Source: Rhodococcus sp. ARC_M5 (GTDB lineage Bacteria > Actinomycetota > Actinomycetes > Mycobacteriales > Mycobacteriaceae). From it: DNA of 64,000 bases. Position 1 is the stretch's first letter, and each line of letters opens with the position of its first letter. Positions 18,936 through 27,533 of this stretch are shown piece by piece. The position numbers were made by a program, and so were the translations under genes. The stretch covers positions 372,001 through 436,000 of the forward strand of contig NZ_JALGQE010000001.1 of assembly GCF_022810405.1 (NCBI RefSeq), read 5' to 3'. The notes under the pieces are model-generated. The model searched no databases. It was not told where the DNA came from and saw only the letters and a program-made list of their open reading frames with translations.

Positions 18936-19597
18936 GCCCGTGCACCACCCTTCAATGCAGACTTGACGATCACGACGTTGCCGCGACGGCCCGGGATTGC
19001 TCCCTTGATCAGCAGCAGACCGTTCTCGCTGTCCACCTTGTGGACCGAGAGGTTCTGCGTCGTGACGCGGTCGCCACCCATACGTCCGGACATGCGCATT
19101 CCCTTGAAGACGCGACCGGGTGTTGCGCAGCCACCGATGGATCCGGGGCGACGGTGCACGGCCTGTGCGCCGTGGCTCGCTCCCTGGCCCTTGAAGCCGT
19201 GACGCTTCATGGTTCCGGCGAAGCCCTTGCCCTTGCTGGTGCCGGTGACGTCGACGTATGCGCCGTCCTCGAACACTGCAGCGGTGAGCTCCTGTCCGAC
19301 CTCGAACTGCGAGGCGTCGGCAACGCGGATCTCCACGATGTGGCGACGCGGGGTGACACCTGCCTTCTCGAACTGGCCGGTGGTGGGCTTGTTCACCTTG
19401 CGCGGGTCGATCGCACCGAATGCGACCTGGACGGCGCTGTAGCCGTCACGTTCCTGGGTGCGGATCTGGGTGACCACGTTGGGGCCTGCCTTGATCACGG
19501 TCACCGGAACGACGCGGTTGTTCTCGTCGAAGACCTGGGTCATTCCGAGCTTGGTGCCCAGAATTCCTGTCGCAGGCCGGTTCTTGTTATCAGTCAT
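18932..19597 (-). CDS. rplC: 50S ribosomal protein L3
   Basis: L3 is an early-assembly protein near the peptidyl-transferase centre. The ATG at 19597 gives 221 residues beginning [19 protein letters not shown] and has a GGAG ribosome site six bases upstream. A GTG at 19615 overlapping the rpsJ stop would add six residues and is a reasonable alternative. The [20 protein letters not shown] and [19 protein letters not shown] blocks are diagnostic. Confidence 0.96.
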   Translation of the reverse strand: MTDNKNRPATGILGTKLGMTQVFDENNRVVPVTVIKAGPNVVTQIRTQERDGYSAVQVAFGAIDPRKVNKPTTGQFEKAGVTPRRHIVEIRVADASQFEVGQELTAAVFEDGAYVDVTGTSKGKGFAGTMKRHGFKGQGASHGAQAVHRRPGSIGGCATPGRVFKGMRMSGRMGGDRVTTQNLSVHKVDSENGLLLIKGAIPGRRGNVVIVKSALKGGARA

Positions 19598-19611
19598 CGT
19601 TGTCTCCGCGC

Positions 19612-19917
19612 TCACTGGATGTTGACGTCGACACTGGCCGGGAGGTCGATGCGCATGAGCGCGTCCACCGTCTTCGGTGTCGGGTCGAGGATGTCAATGA
19701 GCCGCTTGTGAGTACGCATCTCGAAGTGTTCGCGCGAGTCCTTGTACTTGTGCGGCGAACGGATGACGCAGTACACGTTCTTCTCTGTCGGCAACGGCAC
19801 CGGTCCGACGACGCGGGCACCCGTACGGGTGACCGTTTCGACGATCTTGCGCGCTGACGCGTCGATCGCCTCATGGTCGTAGGCCTTGAGCCTGATGCGG
19901 ATCTTTTGTCCCGCCAC
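19612..19917 (-). CDS. rpsJ: 30S ribosomal protein S10
   Basis: S10 is a 30S head protein that also serves as NusE in antitermination. The GTG at 19917 gives 101 residues beginning (M)[18 protein letters not shown], identical in length to mycobacterial S10. The longer frame to 20037 adds unrelated leader sequence. [27 protein letters not shown] is the diagnostic end. It is the first gene of the S10 operon. Confidence 0.97.
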   Translation of the reverse strand: MAGQKIRIRLKAYDHEAIDASARKIVETVTRTGARVVGPVPLPTEKNVYCVIRSPHKYKDSREHFEMRTHKRLIDILDPTPKTVDALMRIDLPASVDVNIQ

Positions 19918-20310
19918 GCTTAGTGTCCTTTTCTTGCCGCTTGGTCGTAGAACGGGCCGTTCGGCCTGCTCCACCTCGTCTGCACAGTCCCCGAGCCGGG
20001 GGAATCCCTCCGACTCGAACTGCCTTCGTGCACACACGACAGTGAAAAACGTTGACGACCAGGCGTGACCTGTATCCGTTGCCGCTCTTCATCTGTCATG
20101 GTTCTCCGGTCCACGCGGTCGGGCGTGTCGTGATTCCGCTCATTCTTCTGCGCTGAAACTTTCGCTTCAACCATCCGAGGGAGGAAACCCGCACCGATCG
20201 AGCTGGTGGTCCGGACGCGCTCACGTGGAGCGCTGGTCTCATGTTCTGCTCAGCCGACCTTTCGATCGACTCACCTGGTTCAGGCCGCACGCAAGCGCGT
20301 CCCGTGTCCA
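19918..20310 (-). promoter_or_regulatory. Long 5' leader of the S10 operon
   Basis: About 400 nt separate the inferred start site from the rpsJ GTG. The stretch holds no convincing gene. Small GC-rich inverted repeats are visible, for example CCCCG-AGC-CGGGG around 19989-20001. A leader this long before rpsJ often carries autoregulatory structure in other bacteria, but I could not identify a known motif. Confidence 0.4.
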
Positions 20311-20351
20311 GGCAACCCGACCAGTATGCCGCAGACCGGGCAACAGATCAA
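20311..20351 (-). promoter_or_regulatory. Promoter and start-site element of the S10 operon
   Basis: On the minus strand TTGATC (20346-20351) and CATACT (20323-20328) are separated by 17 bases. GGTTGCC (20311-20317) lies exactly five bases after the -10, matching the rplN and rpsH units. The divergent DUF4442 gene starts 55 bases to the right of the -35, at 20406. Confidence 0.62.
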
Positions 20352-20405
20352 CTCGGGCTCCGACTCTTGTCGCCGACCGATCTTACCGAGCAGTAAGGTA
20401 GCGCA

Positions 20406-20900
20406 ATGACCACTGCCCCGCACACCACCGGTGCGACCTATCGCGCCTGGTCGATGCTTCCCAACAACACCATCGGGTCCGCCGTGTTCTCCGTCGGCAT
20501 GTGTCTCCGGGTTCCATACTTCGCATCGGTGCTGCCCCGCGTCGTTGCACTCGAGCCGGGCCGCTGCGAGGTCACCGCGCCGAAATGGTTCGGTATTCGA
20601 AACCACCTCGGCACGTTTCACGCTATCGCTGCCTGCAATCTCGCCGAGGTTGCCATGGGCATGCTCGCCGAAGCGACCGTACCGACCTCGCACCGATGGA
20701 TTCCGAAGTCCATGAACGTTCAGTACCTGACGAAGGCCACCACTTCGCTGCGCGCCGTTGCCGAACTCGACGAGATTCCCGATTTCGATTCACTCACCGA
20801 TGGCCTCGAACTCGTCGTGCCCGTCGCGATCCGCGACACCGCAGGCATCGAGGTGGTGCACGCAGACATCACGATCTGGGTGTCCGCTGCGTCCCGTTGA
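20406..20900 (+). CDS. DUF4442 hotdog-fold (thioesterase-like) protein
   Basis: The 164-residue cytoplasmic protein resembles the DUF4442/PaaI-like hotdog fold. The central helix with the neighbouring strand reads GIRNHLGTFHAIAACNLAEVAMGML. The second half has MNVQYLTKATTSLRAVAELDE and ends with the VHADITIWVSA strand. Such proteins usually hydrolyse or bind acyl-CoA/ACP thioesters. It precedes the TyrA-like gene by 12 bases, so the two are probably co-transcribed. It could edit NRPS or acyl intermediates, but a housekeeping role is equally possible. Confidence 0.75.
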   Translation: MTTAPHTTGATYRAWSMLPNNTIGSAVFSVGMCLRVPYFASVLPRVVALEPGRCEVTAPKWFGIRNHLGTFHAIAACNLAEVAMGMLAEATVPTSHRWIPKSMNVQYLTKATTSLRAVAELDEIPDFDSLTDGLELVVPVAIRDTAGIEVVHADITIWVSAASR

Positions 20901-20912
20901 CATACTCGACCG

Positions 20913-21818
20913 ATGGACACGGTGACGGGATCGGAGCACGACAACTCGGTAGTGGTGGTCGGCGGGGCGGGAGCTGTCGGCCGTCTGATGGTCGACCTGC
21001 TGCGCGGCGACGGCATCCCCGTCACGATCGTGGACATACAGGCCCGTCCCGACGCCACGTCGCCCATCACGGTCGGCAACATCATCGATCCCGACGACCA
21101 GCTCGCCTCGGTGCTCGCGGCAGCAGCCACGGTGATTCTGGCGGTGCCGGAATCGGTGGCGCTGGCAGCCGACCTGTCCGCTGTGCGCCCGGACGCCCTG
21201 CTGGTGGAAACCTTGTCGGTCAAGTCCGGCTTCGCCCGCCACCTGGCCGAGACCGATCGACTCGGCTCCATCGTGGGGATCAATCCCATGTTCGCCCCAT
21301 CGCTCGGGATGACCGGACGCCCGGTGGCCGCCGTCGTGCATCGCCAGGGACCACCGGTTGACGCCTTCCTGGAGAGCATCTCGCGGTGGGGTGGCCGAGT
21401 GGTCGTTCTCGACGCCGAACGCCACGATCGCCTCGCTGCCGCGACGCAGGCTCTGACGCATGCCAGTGCCCTGGCGTTCGGCCTGGCACTGGCCGAACTG
21501 AATCTCCCGTCCGTCGAGATAAACGCCGTCGCGCCTCCCCCACACACGACGATGCTCGCAGTCCTCGCTCGCATCACCGGCGGAGAACCCGAGGTCTATT
21601 GGGATGTCCAGGCCGGAAATCCCCACGCCGCCGAGGCCAGGGCGGCCCTACGCCGAGCGGCTCGGCAGGTGAGCGAGACGGTCGATTCAGGTTCCGAGGC
21701 CCAGTTCGCGCAACTGTTGACCGAGGCAGAGTCCGCGCTGGCGGGAAGCGGCGATCACTATCGAGCCGTGTGTGCCGAGATGTTCGGTATCGTTCGAGGT
21801 AGCAGTGGTAACCGATGA
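20913..21818 (+). CDS. TyrA/PapC-like prephenate (or aminodeoxyprephenate) dehydrogenase
   Basis: The 301-residue protein has an N-terminal Rossmann fold with VVVVGGAGAVGRLM (NAD(P) loop) and the TyrA-type LVETLSVKSGFARHL stretch. A C-terminal helical TyrA dimerisation region follows. The TyrA motif HPMFGP appears as INPMFAPSLG, with Asn124 in place of the His that acts on the ring hydroxyl. Such dehydrogenases oxidise prephenate to 4-hydroxyphenylpyruvate; relatives in chloramphenicol and pristinamycin pathways use 4-amino-4-deoxyprephenate. The AurF-type gene overlaps its stop by four bases, which favours the amino-substrate reading. That reading is inference. Confidence 0.75.
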   Translation: MDTVTGSEHDNSVVVVGGAGAVGRLMVDLLRGDGIPVTIVDIQARPDATSPITVGNIIDPDDQLASVLAAAATVILAVPESVALAADLSAVRPDALLVETLSVKSGFARHLAETDRLGSIVGINPMFAPSLGMTGRPVAAVVHRQGPPVDAFLESISRWGGRVVVLDAERHDRLAAATQALTHASALAFGLALAELNLPSVEINAVAPPPHTTMLAVLARITGGEPEVYWDVQAGNPHAAEARAALRRAARQVSETVDSGSEAQFAQLLTEAESALAGSGDHYRAVCAEMFGIVRGSSGNR

Positions 21819-22804
21819 TCACTGGTAACAGCTCGGAGGCGAGGCACGCAATGCTGGAACAGCCGTCGTTGCCGGAGTTCGACTCCGCCGATGTCGTGGA
21901 GAGTGCCGTCGTCTCACGGTTGGCGAAGAACTGGGCGCAGCGCGCAACGGTGAAGAAGCCCGAACCCGAGTTGGACGATCTGTTCGACACGACCAAGCAG
22001 GATTTTCCCGACGCCCTCATCCCCTTCGGCGAACACGACACTTTCACCGGCGCGACCCCCGAGCAGCAGGATCGACTGCGTGCATGGGGTTGGATCGCAT
22101 TCAACAAGAACGTGATGGACGTCGAGCAGCACGTCGTACACCCCGGCTTCGCACTGCTGGCCCAGGACGTCTTCGAGACCGGTATGGGCGACACCCTTGC
22201 CGTCGCGGTGACCCAGGCGATGGTCGACGAGCAGTACCACACGCTGATGCACCTGAATGCGAGCGCGGCGACACGGCGCGGGCGAGGGTGGGCACTGTCG
22301 GAGCGTTCCCTGCCCTTCAGCTCGACGGTACGTCGGCAACGTAGTGCGCAGGCAACCAGCGACGACTCGTGGTCCGCTGCGATCAGCTCGTTGGCATTCA
22401 TGACAGTTGCGGAGATCTCCATCACGTCCTATCTGGACCTGATCGAAGACGACGACGTCATTCAGCCCATCAATCGGGCGACCGTGAAACTGCACAATCG
22501 GGACGAGTACTGCCATGCGTCGATCGCCGACGACATGGCCGCGATCGTCTTCGATCGCCTTGGAGCCAACGACCGACAGAAGTTCCTCGACGGTCTGGTC
22601 GACGGCATGGATGCGTTCTCGAGCAGCGATTTCTCGACTTGGCGACGCATTCTCGAGCTCGAGGGTATCCGCGGTGCCGAAGAGATGCTGGCCGACGTCG
22701 AGCAGGACAAGAGTCGCCGTGCGTTGGTTCAGGACTACAGCGGGCTCAGGTCTCTGTGCCGGAAGCTCGACGTCGAGGACAGTATCGATATCGATTGGGG
22801 CTGA
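21815..22804 (+). CDS. AurF/CmlI-type di-iron arylamine N-oxygenase
   Basis: The 329-residue protein belongs to the AurF family, which oxidises aryl amines to hydroxylamino, nitroso or nitro groups. All seven ligands expected from AurF can be placed: Glu104, Glu139 and His142 (DEQYHTLMH), Glu200, His227, Glu231 and His234 (HNRDEYCH). It is cytoplasmic and uses two irons and oxygen. The ATG at 21815 overlaps the TyrA-like stop; a second ATG at 21851 with GGAGG upstream would trim 12 residues. Together with the TyrA/PapC-like neighbour it points to an amino- or nitro-aromatic precursor for the adjacent NRPS. Confidence 0.85.
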   Translation: MITGNSSEARHAMLEQPSLPEFDSADVVESAVVSRLAKNWAQRATVKKPEPELDDLFDTTKQDFPDALIPFGEHDTFTGATPEQQDRLRAWGWIAFNKNVMDVEQHVVHPGFALLAQDVFETGMGDTLAVAVTQAMVDEQYHTLMHLNASAATRRGRGWALSERSLPFSSTVRRQRSAQATSDDSWSAAISSLAFMTVAEISITSYLDLIEDDDVIQPINRATVKLHNRDEYCHASIADDMAAIVFDRLGANDRQKFLDGLVDGMDAFSSSDFSTWRRILELEGIRGAEEMLADVEQDKSRRALVQDYSGLRSLCRKLDVEDSIDIDWG

Positions 22805-22925
22805 CTGCAAAGGTCACCCGGTGTCGACCCGCAGGTAACATTCTCGGGGAATTCCGGTATCAAGTAGTGGCCCTCGACTCCCCGGGGTCCTGTCCCACCA
22901 TTCACCCCGACAGCTCGGAGATTCG

Positions 22926-23894
22926 ATGTCGTCAGCTCAACACGCAGCCGTACACGTGGAGGACGTACACAAGTCCTTCGGCGATGTGCACGCGCTGCGC
23001 GGCATCAGCTTCTCCGCGGAGCGGGGCACGGTGTTGGGCATCCTGGGACCCAACGGTGCCGGCAAGACCACAACGGTGAAAGTTCTCTCCACGCTGATCG
23101 CACCCGACACAGGCCGAGCCTTCGTCGCCGGCCACGACGTAGTGGCCGACGCCCCGGCGGTACGACGCTCGATCATGATGACCGGACAGTATGCGGCACT
23201 CGACGACACCCTGTCGGGCCGCGAGAACATCGAGCTGTTCGGCCGCCTGATGGGTCTGGACAAGAAGGCCGCCAAGGCGCGCGCCAAGGCTCTGCTCGAC
23301 GAGTTCGACCTCTCGGATACCGGTAAGCGGCCGGTTCGTGGGTATTCCGGTGGCATGCGTCGCCGCATCGACATCGCGTGCGGGTTGGTCGTACGGCCGG
23401 AGGTCGTGTTCCTGGACGAGCCGACGACCGGTCTCGACCCGCGCAGCCGGCAGGGCGTGTGGTCGCTGGTCGAGGCGCTCAAGGCACAGGGCATCACCGT
23501 GCTGTTGACAACGCAGTATCTCGAAGAAGCGGACGTCCTCAGCGACAACATCATCGTCATCGACAAGGGCACCGTCATCGCGGAGGGCACGTCCGATCAG
23601 CTCAAGGCAATGACCGGTGGCAGTTACTGCGAAGTTGTCCCACTCGATCCCGGTCAGCTCCGAGCGGCCGCTCGCGCATTGGGCGACATGGTCCCTGCGG
23701 CCGTACACGCGGAGATCACCGCTACATCCGACCGCCTCTCGGTGCCGGCACCCGACGGTGCCGCAACGCTGTCCGAGATCCTGCGCCGAGTCGACGCAGA
23801 GGGCATCGTGTTGGCCGACATCGCACTGCGTAGGCCCTCGTTGGACGACGTGTTCCTCACCCTCACGGGGCACTCGCAAGCGAGCTCGAGCTGA
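22926..23894 (+). CDS. drrA: DrrA-like ABC exporter ATPase
   Basis: The 322-residue ATPase has Walker A GPNGAGKTTT (near 43), signature YSGGMRRRIDIA (near 141), Walker B VVFLDEPTTGLD (near 161) and TTQYLEEAD, with Gln in the H-loop position as in DrrA. A C-terminal 90-residue extension matches the DrrA/CcmA regulatory domain. It energises export of lipids or antibiotics across the membrane. It begins 121 bases after the AurF-type gene and shares a base with the first permease gene. It is the likely export ATPase for the NRPS product. Confidence 0.88.
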   Translation: MSSAQHAAVHVEDVHKSFGDVHALRGISFSAERGTVLGILGPNGAGKTTTVKVLSTLIAPDTGRAFVAGHDVVADAPAVRRSIMMTGQYAALDDTLSGRENIELFGRLMGLDKKAAKARAKALLDEFDLSDTGKRPVRGYSGGMRRRIDIACGLVVRPEVVFLDEPTTGLDPRSRQGVWSLVEALKAQGITVLLTTQYLEEADVLSDNIIVIDKGTVIAEGTSDQLKAMTGGSYCEVVPLDPGQLRAAARALGDMVPAAVHAEITATSDRLSVPAPDGAATLSEILRRVDAEGIVLADIALRRPSLDDVFLTLTGHSQASSS

Positions 23895-24751
23895 TGACGG
23901 CCACTACGCGGGGCGTACCGAAAACGCAGGCACGGATCGTGGAGCGAACCGATGTCGGCTCGACGACACAGCAGCCGAAACGGCGGTCCAGGACGAGGCC
24001 GTCGGGGCTCGTTCAGTGGAAGGCCCTCACCGGCCGTGCGCTGTGGACCATGCTGACCAAGGGCGAGCTACTGGTCGCTGTCATTGCACCAGCAATCTTC
24101 ACCATCGGCTTCTATCTGCCACTGAAATTCGTCATGGGTCTGCAGGGCATCGATTACGCCCAGTTCCTCATGCCGATCATCGTTCTGCAAGCCATGGCCT
24201 TCACCGCCATTTCTGCTGCTCAACGTGCCTCGCTCGAGTCACTCAGCGGGTTGAACAGCCGACTCAAGACAATGCCCGTCGTACGCGGCGTACCGCTCGT
24301 CGCGCGAATCTCCAGCGGCTTCGTTCGGTCTGTCGTTTCCTTGACTGCAGCGCTCGGATTCGGTCACATCATCGGGTTTCGTTTCTCGGCCGGCTTCGGG
24401 CAGGCCATGCTCTTCTGCGGACTTGCCCTGCTGATCAGCACCACGCTGTCCGTGGGTGCGGATGCGATCGGCACCCTCTCGAAGAGCCCCGAGGCAACCA
24501 GCCAGGCGTTGACGTTGCCACAGCTCATTCTTGGAATGGCGTCCTGTGGTTTCGTACCCGAAAGCGGGTTTCCCGAGGCAATTCGTCCGTTCGTCAGAAA
24601 CCAACCTATTTCTCAGTTCTCGTTCGCAATGCGCGACATGGCCGACGGCGGCGTGACATTCCAGGTGCTGTGGCCGTCTCTCGTGTGGATCGGCGGCCTC
24701 ATCCTGTTCTTGGTGCCGCTCGCCATCTGGGCCAGTTCGAGGCCGGAGTAA
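23894..24751 (+). CDS. drrB: ABC-2 type membrane permease (DrrB-like)
   Basis: The 285-residue integral membrane protein has a basic cytoplasmic N-terminus of about 45 residues. Roughly six hydrophobic helices follow, starting LLVAVIAPAIFTIGFYLPL. The ABC-2 signature region (RLKTMPVVRGVPLVARI) lies between helices 2 and 3. It overlaps the ATPase gene by one base and is followed ten bases later by a second permease. Together they form a DrrABC-type exporter. Confidence 0.83.
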   Translation: MTATTRGVPKTQARIVERTDVGSTTQQPKRRSRTRPSGLVQWKALTGRALWTMLTKGELLVAVIAPAIFTIGFYLPLKFVMGLQGIDYAQFLMPIIVLQAMAFTAISAAQRASLESLSGLNSRLKTMPVVRGVPLVARISSGFVRSVVSLTAALGFGHIIGFRFSAGFGQAMLFCGLALLISTTLSVGADAIGTLSKSPEATSQALTLPQLILGMASCGFVPESGFPEAIRPFVRNQPISQFSFAMRDMADGGVTFQVLWPSLVWIGGLILFLVPLAIWASSRPE

Positions 24752-24761
24752 CGAGGAAGAG

Positions 24762-25619
24762 ATGACGATGTCGACCGAAGTCCAGTCCCAGGCCAAGCGT
24801 GTCTCGAATCTGACGTTCCCGGAACCGAATCTAGCGTTGCCCGAGAACTCCGCTCGTGCGCTTCTGACGCACAGCCTCATTCAGGCCCGGCGGCTTCTCA
24901 CGAGGTGGGCGCGCGATCCATCGACCATGATTCAGGCCCTGCTGTACCCCGCACTGATGCTGATCATGTTTCGCGTCGTGCTCGGAAATTCGATTTCCGC
25001 TGCGACTGGCACCCCAGCAATTTTCGGACAGGTCCCGATGATCGCCCTCGTGGGGGCGATGTTCGGTTCGATCGTCAGCGCCGTCGGGTTGAAAGCCGAG
25101 CGCAACAGCGGATTATTGTCGCGCTTTTACACCACCCCGACCCACCGCGCCTCGGGCCTTCTGGGCCGAATGATTGCCGAGGCGGTCCGTGTGTTGGTGA
25201 CCACGCTCGTCATCGTCGCGGCGGGTTTGGCTCTCGGATTCGAGTTCACGCAGGGAATCCCGTCGGGTATTGCTCTGGTGCTTCTTCCGATTGTGTTCGG
25301 CATCGGGTTCGCCGTCATGGTGACGTTTCTCGCGACCGTCGCCGGCGATGCTCCGCTGGTGGAAGTTGTCTCCATCTTCTGTACCTTGCTGATGTTCTTC
25401 AACGCGGGCTTCGTTCCGGTTCTGGCCTACCCCACGTGGTTGCAGCCGCTCGTCGCCGCGCAACCCATGTCCGTCGCGGTCGGTGCAATGCGCAACCTGG
25501 CGTTGGGCGGACCGATAATGACTCCTGTACTACAGACCCTCGCGTGGTCCATCGGACTCGTGGTGGTCTTCCTCTACCCCGCGATTCGTGGGTACAGGAA
25601 AGCATCCGCCTCGGGCTGA
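24762..25619 (+). CDS. drrC: ABC-2 type membrane permease (DrrC-like)
   Basis: The 285-residue second permease has an N-terminal amphipathic region (LLTHSLIQARRLLTRWARDP) followed by about six helices. SGLLSRFYTTPTHRASGLLGRM is the ABC-2 signature. It completes the exporter encoded by the two genes before it. A 10-bp hairpin overlaps its stop codon and may end the transcript. Confidence 0.83.
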   Translation: MTMSTEVQSQAKRVSNLTFPEPNLALPENSARALLTHSLIQARRLLTRWARDPSTMIQALLYPALMLIMFRVVLGNSISAATGTPAIFGQVPMIALVGAMFGSIVSAVGLKAERNSGLLSRFYTTPTHRASGLLGRMIAEAVRVLVTTLVIVAAGLALGFEFTQGIPSGIALVLLPIVFGIGFAVMVTFLATVAGDAPLVEVVSIFCTLLMFFNAGFVPVLAYPTWLQPLVAAQPMSVAVGAMRNLALGGPIMTPVLQTLAWSIGLVVVFLYPAIRGYRKASASG

Positions 25620-25639
25620 CAATCATCGTTTGTCAGCCC
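25613..25639 (+). terminator. Hairpin at end of the exporter operon
   Basis: GGGCTGACAA (25613-25622) pairs perfectly with TTGTCAGCCC (25630-25639) across a 7-base loop. The drrC-like stop codon lies inside the left arm. No U-run follows, so termination efficiency is uncertain. Confidence 0.5.
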
Positions 25640-26501
25640 CAGACTTGGACCAGGATCTCGGCTGGCCAGTCGGCCCATAGATACGTCACCGGGCCTCACT
25701 GCCTCTTTGCGCGGGCGGTTGTGAAATTTTGTGCATTCGAGCTCCCCTCAAGCGCAATCATGTCTGTCGAAGCAGACGCGGTAGGAACTTCATCCGAAAT
25801 TCGACGGGTGAGGCTTTGAATTTTTCACAGTTGATTACGGGCCAGCGTCTTTTGGCTTCTTACCAGGATCAGATTTACCCGGATGGATTTATTCATAAGG
25901 CGTAAACAGCCCATTCTCCGGTTTCGATCTCGCTAGGTCTGTCATCGTGCCCACGTTTGCCCTGGTAGAAACCATCCCAGGTGCCAGTGCCAGCACCATC
26001 GGACTCGAGCAACAACGCGGGAACGACATGCTCGGCAGGTTTTTGGACGCTACCGGCCCATCCCGTCCGCGTCTGGCTCGGCCGCATGGTCACCGATGCG
26101 GCTATTGCTGCTAATACGGTGTTTTTCGTCGCAATTGGGTTCGATCCGATCAAGATGCCTTGTCGAGGGTCCGCAGACCCTTCTCCACCACTGTCGACGT
26201 CAGTTGAATGCCCGTCGTGGCCGCCCGACCGGTGTGGGCTGCACTCGATGCGATGAGCGGCATTCCCTCGGGAGCAATGGTCACTATGCCTGTTTGGCAA
26301 AACTGTTTCTGGTTGTTCGGATTGTTTCACCCTCTACTCTTGCCGCAATTCGCCGATACAACAAGCGTCGCGGGCCCTTGGTGGCCGCACTTACGGCAAT
26401 TTTTCAGTCTCGCCGAACCTGTTACCCTTGCACTTGCAGTTGTTCGACCACTTCTCCACAAGAGACGCGAACAATTCAAGTGAGCGAAAGGCAAATACAG
26501 A
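25640..26501. other. Non-coding or degraded stretch, AT-richer than its surroundings
   Basis: About 860 bases between the exporter and the lipase contain no gene I can support. Base composition is visibly more AT-rich than in the flanking genes. Short frames exist on both strands (for example 25893-26330 minus, 26208-26483 plus) but show no recognisable domain and overlap one another. The stretch may be the scar of a lost gene or transferred DNA, or may hold the lipase regulatory region or a small RNA. Confidence 0.4.
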
Positions 26502-27446
26502 GTGAACAAGGTGAACCGAATACTTCTCTTGGGAGTTGTGGCGTCTCTCTTGTTGTCCTTCAGCACACTGTTTGCTTCCACGGCCGATGCACAACCAGCC
26601 GCATCGCCGCTGCCGCCCTCGTTCGATCGAATGGGCCCGCCGCCCCCCGGGGCGAACGACTGGTCCTGCATTCCGTCCGCTGCGCATCCCCGGCCGGTGG
26701 TTCTTGTGCACGGTACCGACATGGACATGTCGTCCACGTGGTCGACGCTGTCACCTGAGCTGGCCGGACAGGGTTACTGCGTGTTCGCGCTCGACTACGG
26801 CATGCAATCCGCCTTCTGGGATCCGAGCTACGTGGCTTGGGGTGTCGGCGACATCGCCGACTCCGCCGACGAGCTCTCGGAGTTCGTCGATGCTGTCATC
26901 GCCACTACGGGCGCGCCCCAGGTAGACATGGTCGGCCATTCTCAGGGTGGCGTTGTTGCCCGTCAGTACCTGAAGTTCGACGGTGGTGCCGACGCTGCCA
27001 ACCCTGACCTGAACAAGGTCGACAATCTCATCACCCTCGGGGCGACGAACCACGGCACGAGCTTCAACGGCCTGCAGCAACTGTTCCTCGCAGCCAAGTC
27101 GCTGGGGCTGCCTAAAATTATCTCCGAGCAACTGTTGTTCGGTACCGCCGGCTCACAGCAGCTGATCGGATCGCCGTTCCTGAGCAAACTGAACGCCAAC
27201 AGCGAAGCGTTACCGAATGTGAAGTACACGGTGATAGCCACCAAATTCGATGAGATCGTCACGCCTCCTGAGCGTACGTTCCTCAATACGGCATCGGGGT
27301 CTGTCGACAACCTTTGGGTTCAGGACGAATGTCCCACCAGCAAGGCGACCCATCTCGGGCTGACGTCGGACCCTACCGTCGCATCGATGGTCTATTCGGC
27401 ACTCGATCCCGAATACGTAGCGGCGGGCGCGCCCGCCTGCTCCTGA
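26502..27446 (+). CDS. Secreted class 2-type lipase / alpha-beta hydrolase
   Basis: The 314-residue protein carries a Sec signal peptide (ILLLGVVASLLLSFSTLFASTADA, cleavage likely after ADA near residue 30). The mature part has the lipase oxyanion HG motif (VVLVHGTDM), the nucleophile elbow GHSQGG (Ser near 143) and later Asp and His candidates near KFDE and THLGL. It acts outside the membrane on lipid or other esters. GTG at 26502 is used; a GTG three codons later gives the same signal peptide. It converges with the last NRPS gene. Because it is exported it is unlikely to release the NRPS product. Confidence 0.85.
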   Translation: MNKVNRILLLGVVASLLLSFSTLFASTADAQPAASPLPPSFDRMGPPPPGANDWSCIPSAAHPRPVVLVHGTDMDMSSTWSTLSPELAGQGYCVFALDYGMQSAFWDPSYVAWGVGDIADSADELSEFVDAVIATTGAPQVDMVGHSQGGVVARQYLKFDGGADAANPDLNKVDNLITLGATNHGTSFNGLQQLFLAAKSLGLPKIISEQLLFGTAGSQQLIGSPFLSKLNANSEALPNVKYTVIATKFDEIVTPPERTFLNTASGSVDNLWVQDECPTSKATHLGLTSDPTVASMVYSALDPEYVAAGAPACS

Positions 27447-27453
27447 CGTTTTG

Positions 27454-27499
27454 GCCAACCGCTGACCGGAGCCAGTTGGGCTCCATGTCAGCGGTCGGC
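27454..27499. terminator. Convergent hairpin between lipase and NRPS genes
   Basis: A long interrupted hairpin lies between two converging genes. ACCGCTGAC (27458-27466) pairs with GTCAGCGGT (27487-27495), and GGAGCC (27468-27473) pairs with GGCTCC (27479-27484). GCC/GGC extends the base after a one-base bulge on each side. There is no clear U-tract on either strand. It may act as a bidirectional terminator or mRNA 3' end stabiliser. Confidence 0.5.
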
Positions 27500-27533
27500 T
27501 CAACACCCGAAGCGCAGTTCCCCGTCCTGGCAA

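Noticed and set aside
20382..20397. Small inverted repeat CTTAC-N6-GTAAG before the DUF4442 gene as an operator
   Set aside because: Five-base arms are expected by chance and no regulator gene is adjacent.
25710..25840. TGTGAAA...TTTTTCACA pair as ends of a small mobile element
   Set aside because: The match is only about 7 bases before mismatches, there is no target duplication, and nothing between the arms looks mobile.
25893..26330. 145-codon minus-strand frame in the exporter-lipase gap
   Set aside because: No recognisable motif, no convincing ribosome site, and competing frames on the other strand; not enough to call a gene.
26502..27446. Lipase gene as the missing NRPS off-loading thioesterase
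   Set aside because: It has a clear signal peptide and acts outside the membrane, whereas NRPS release is cytoplasmic.
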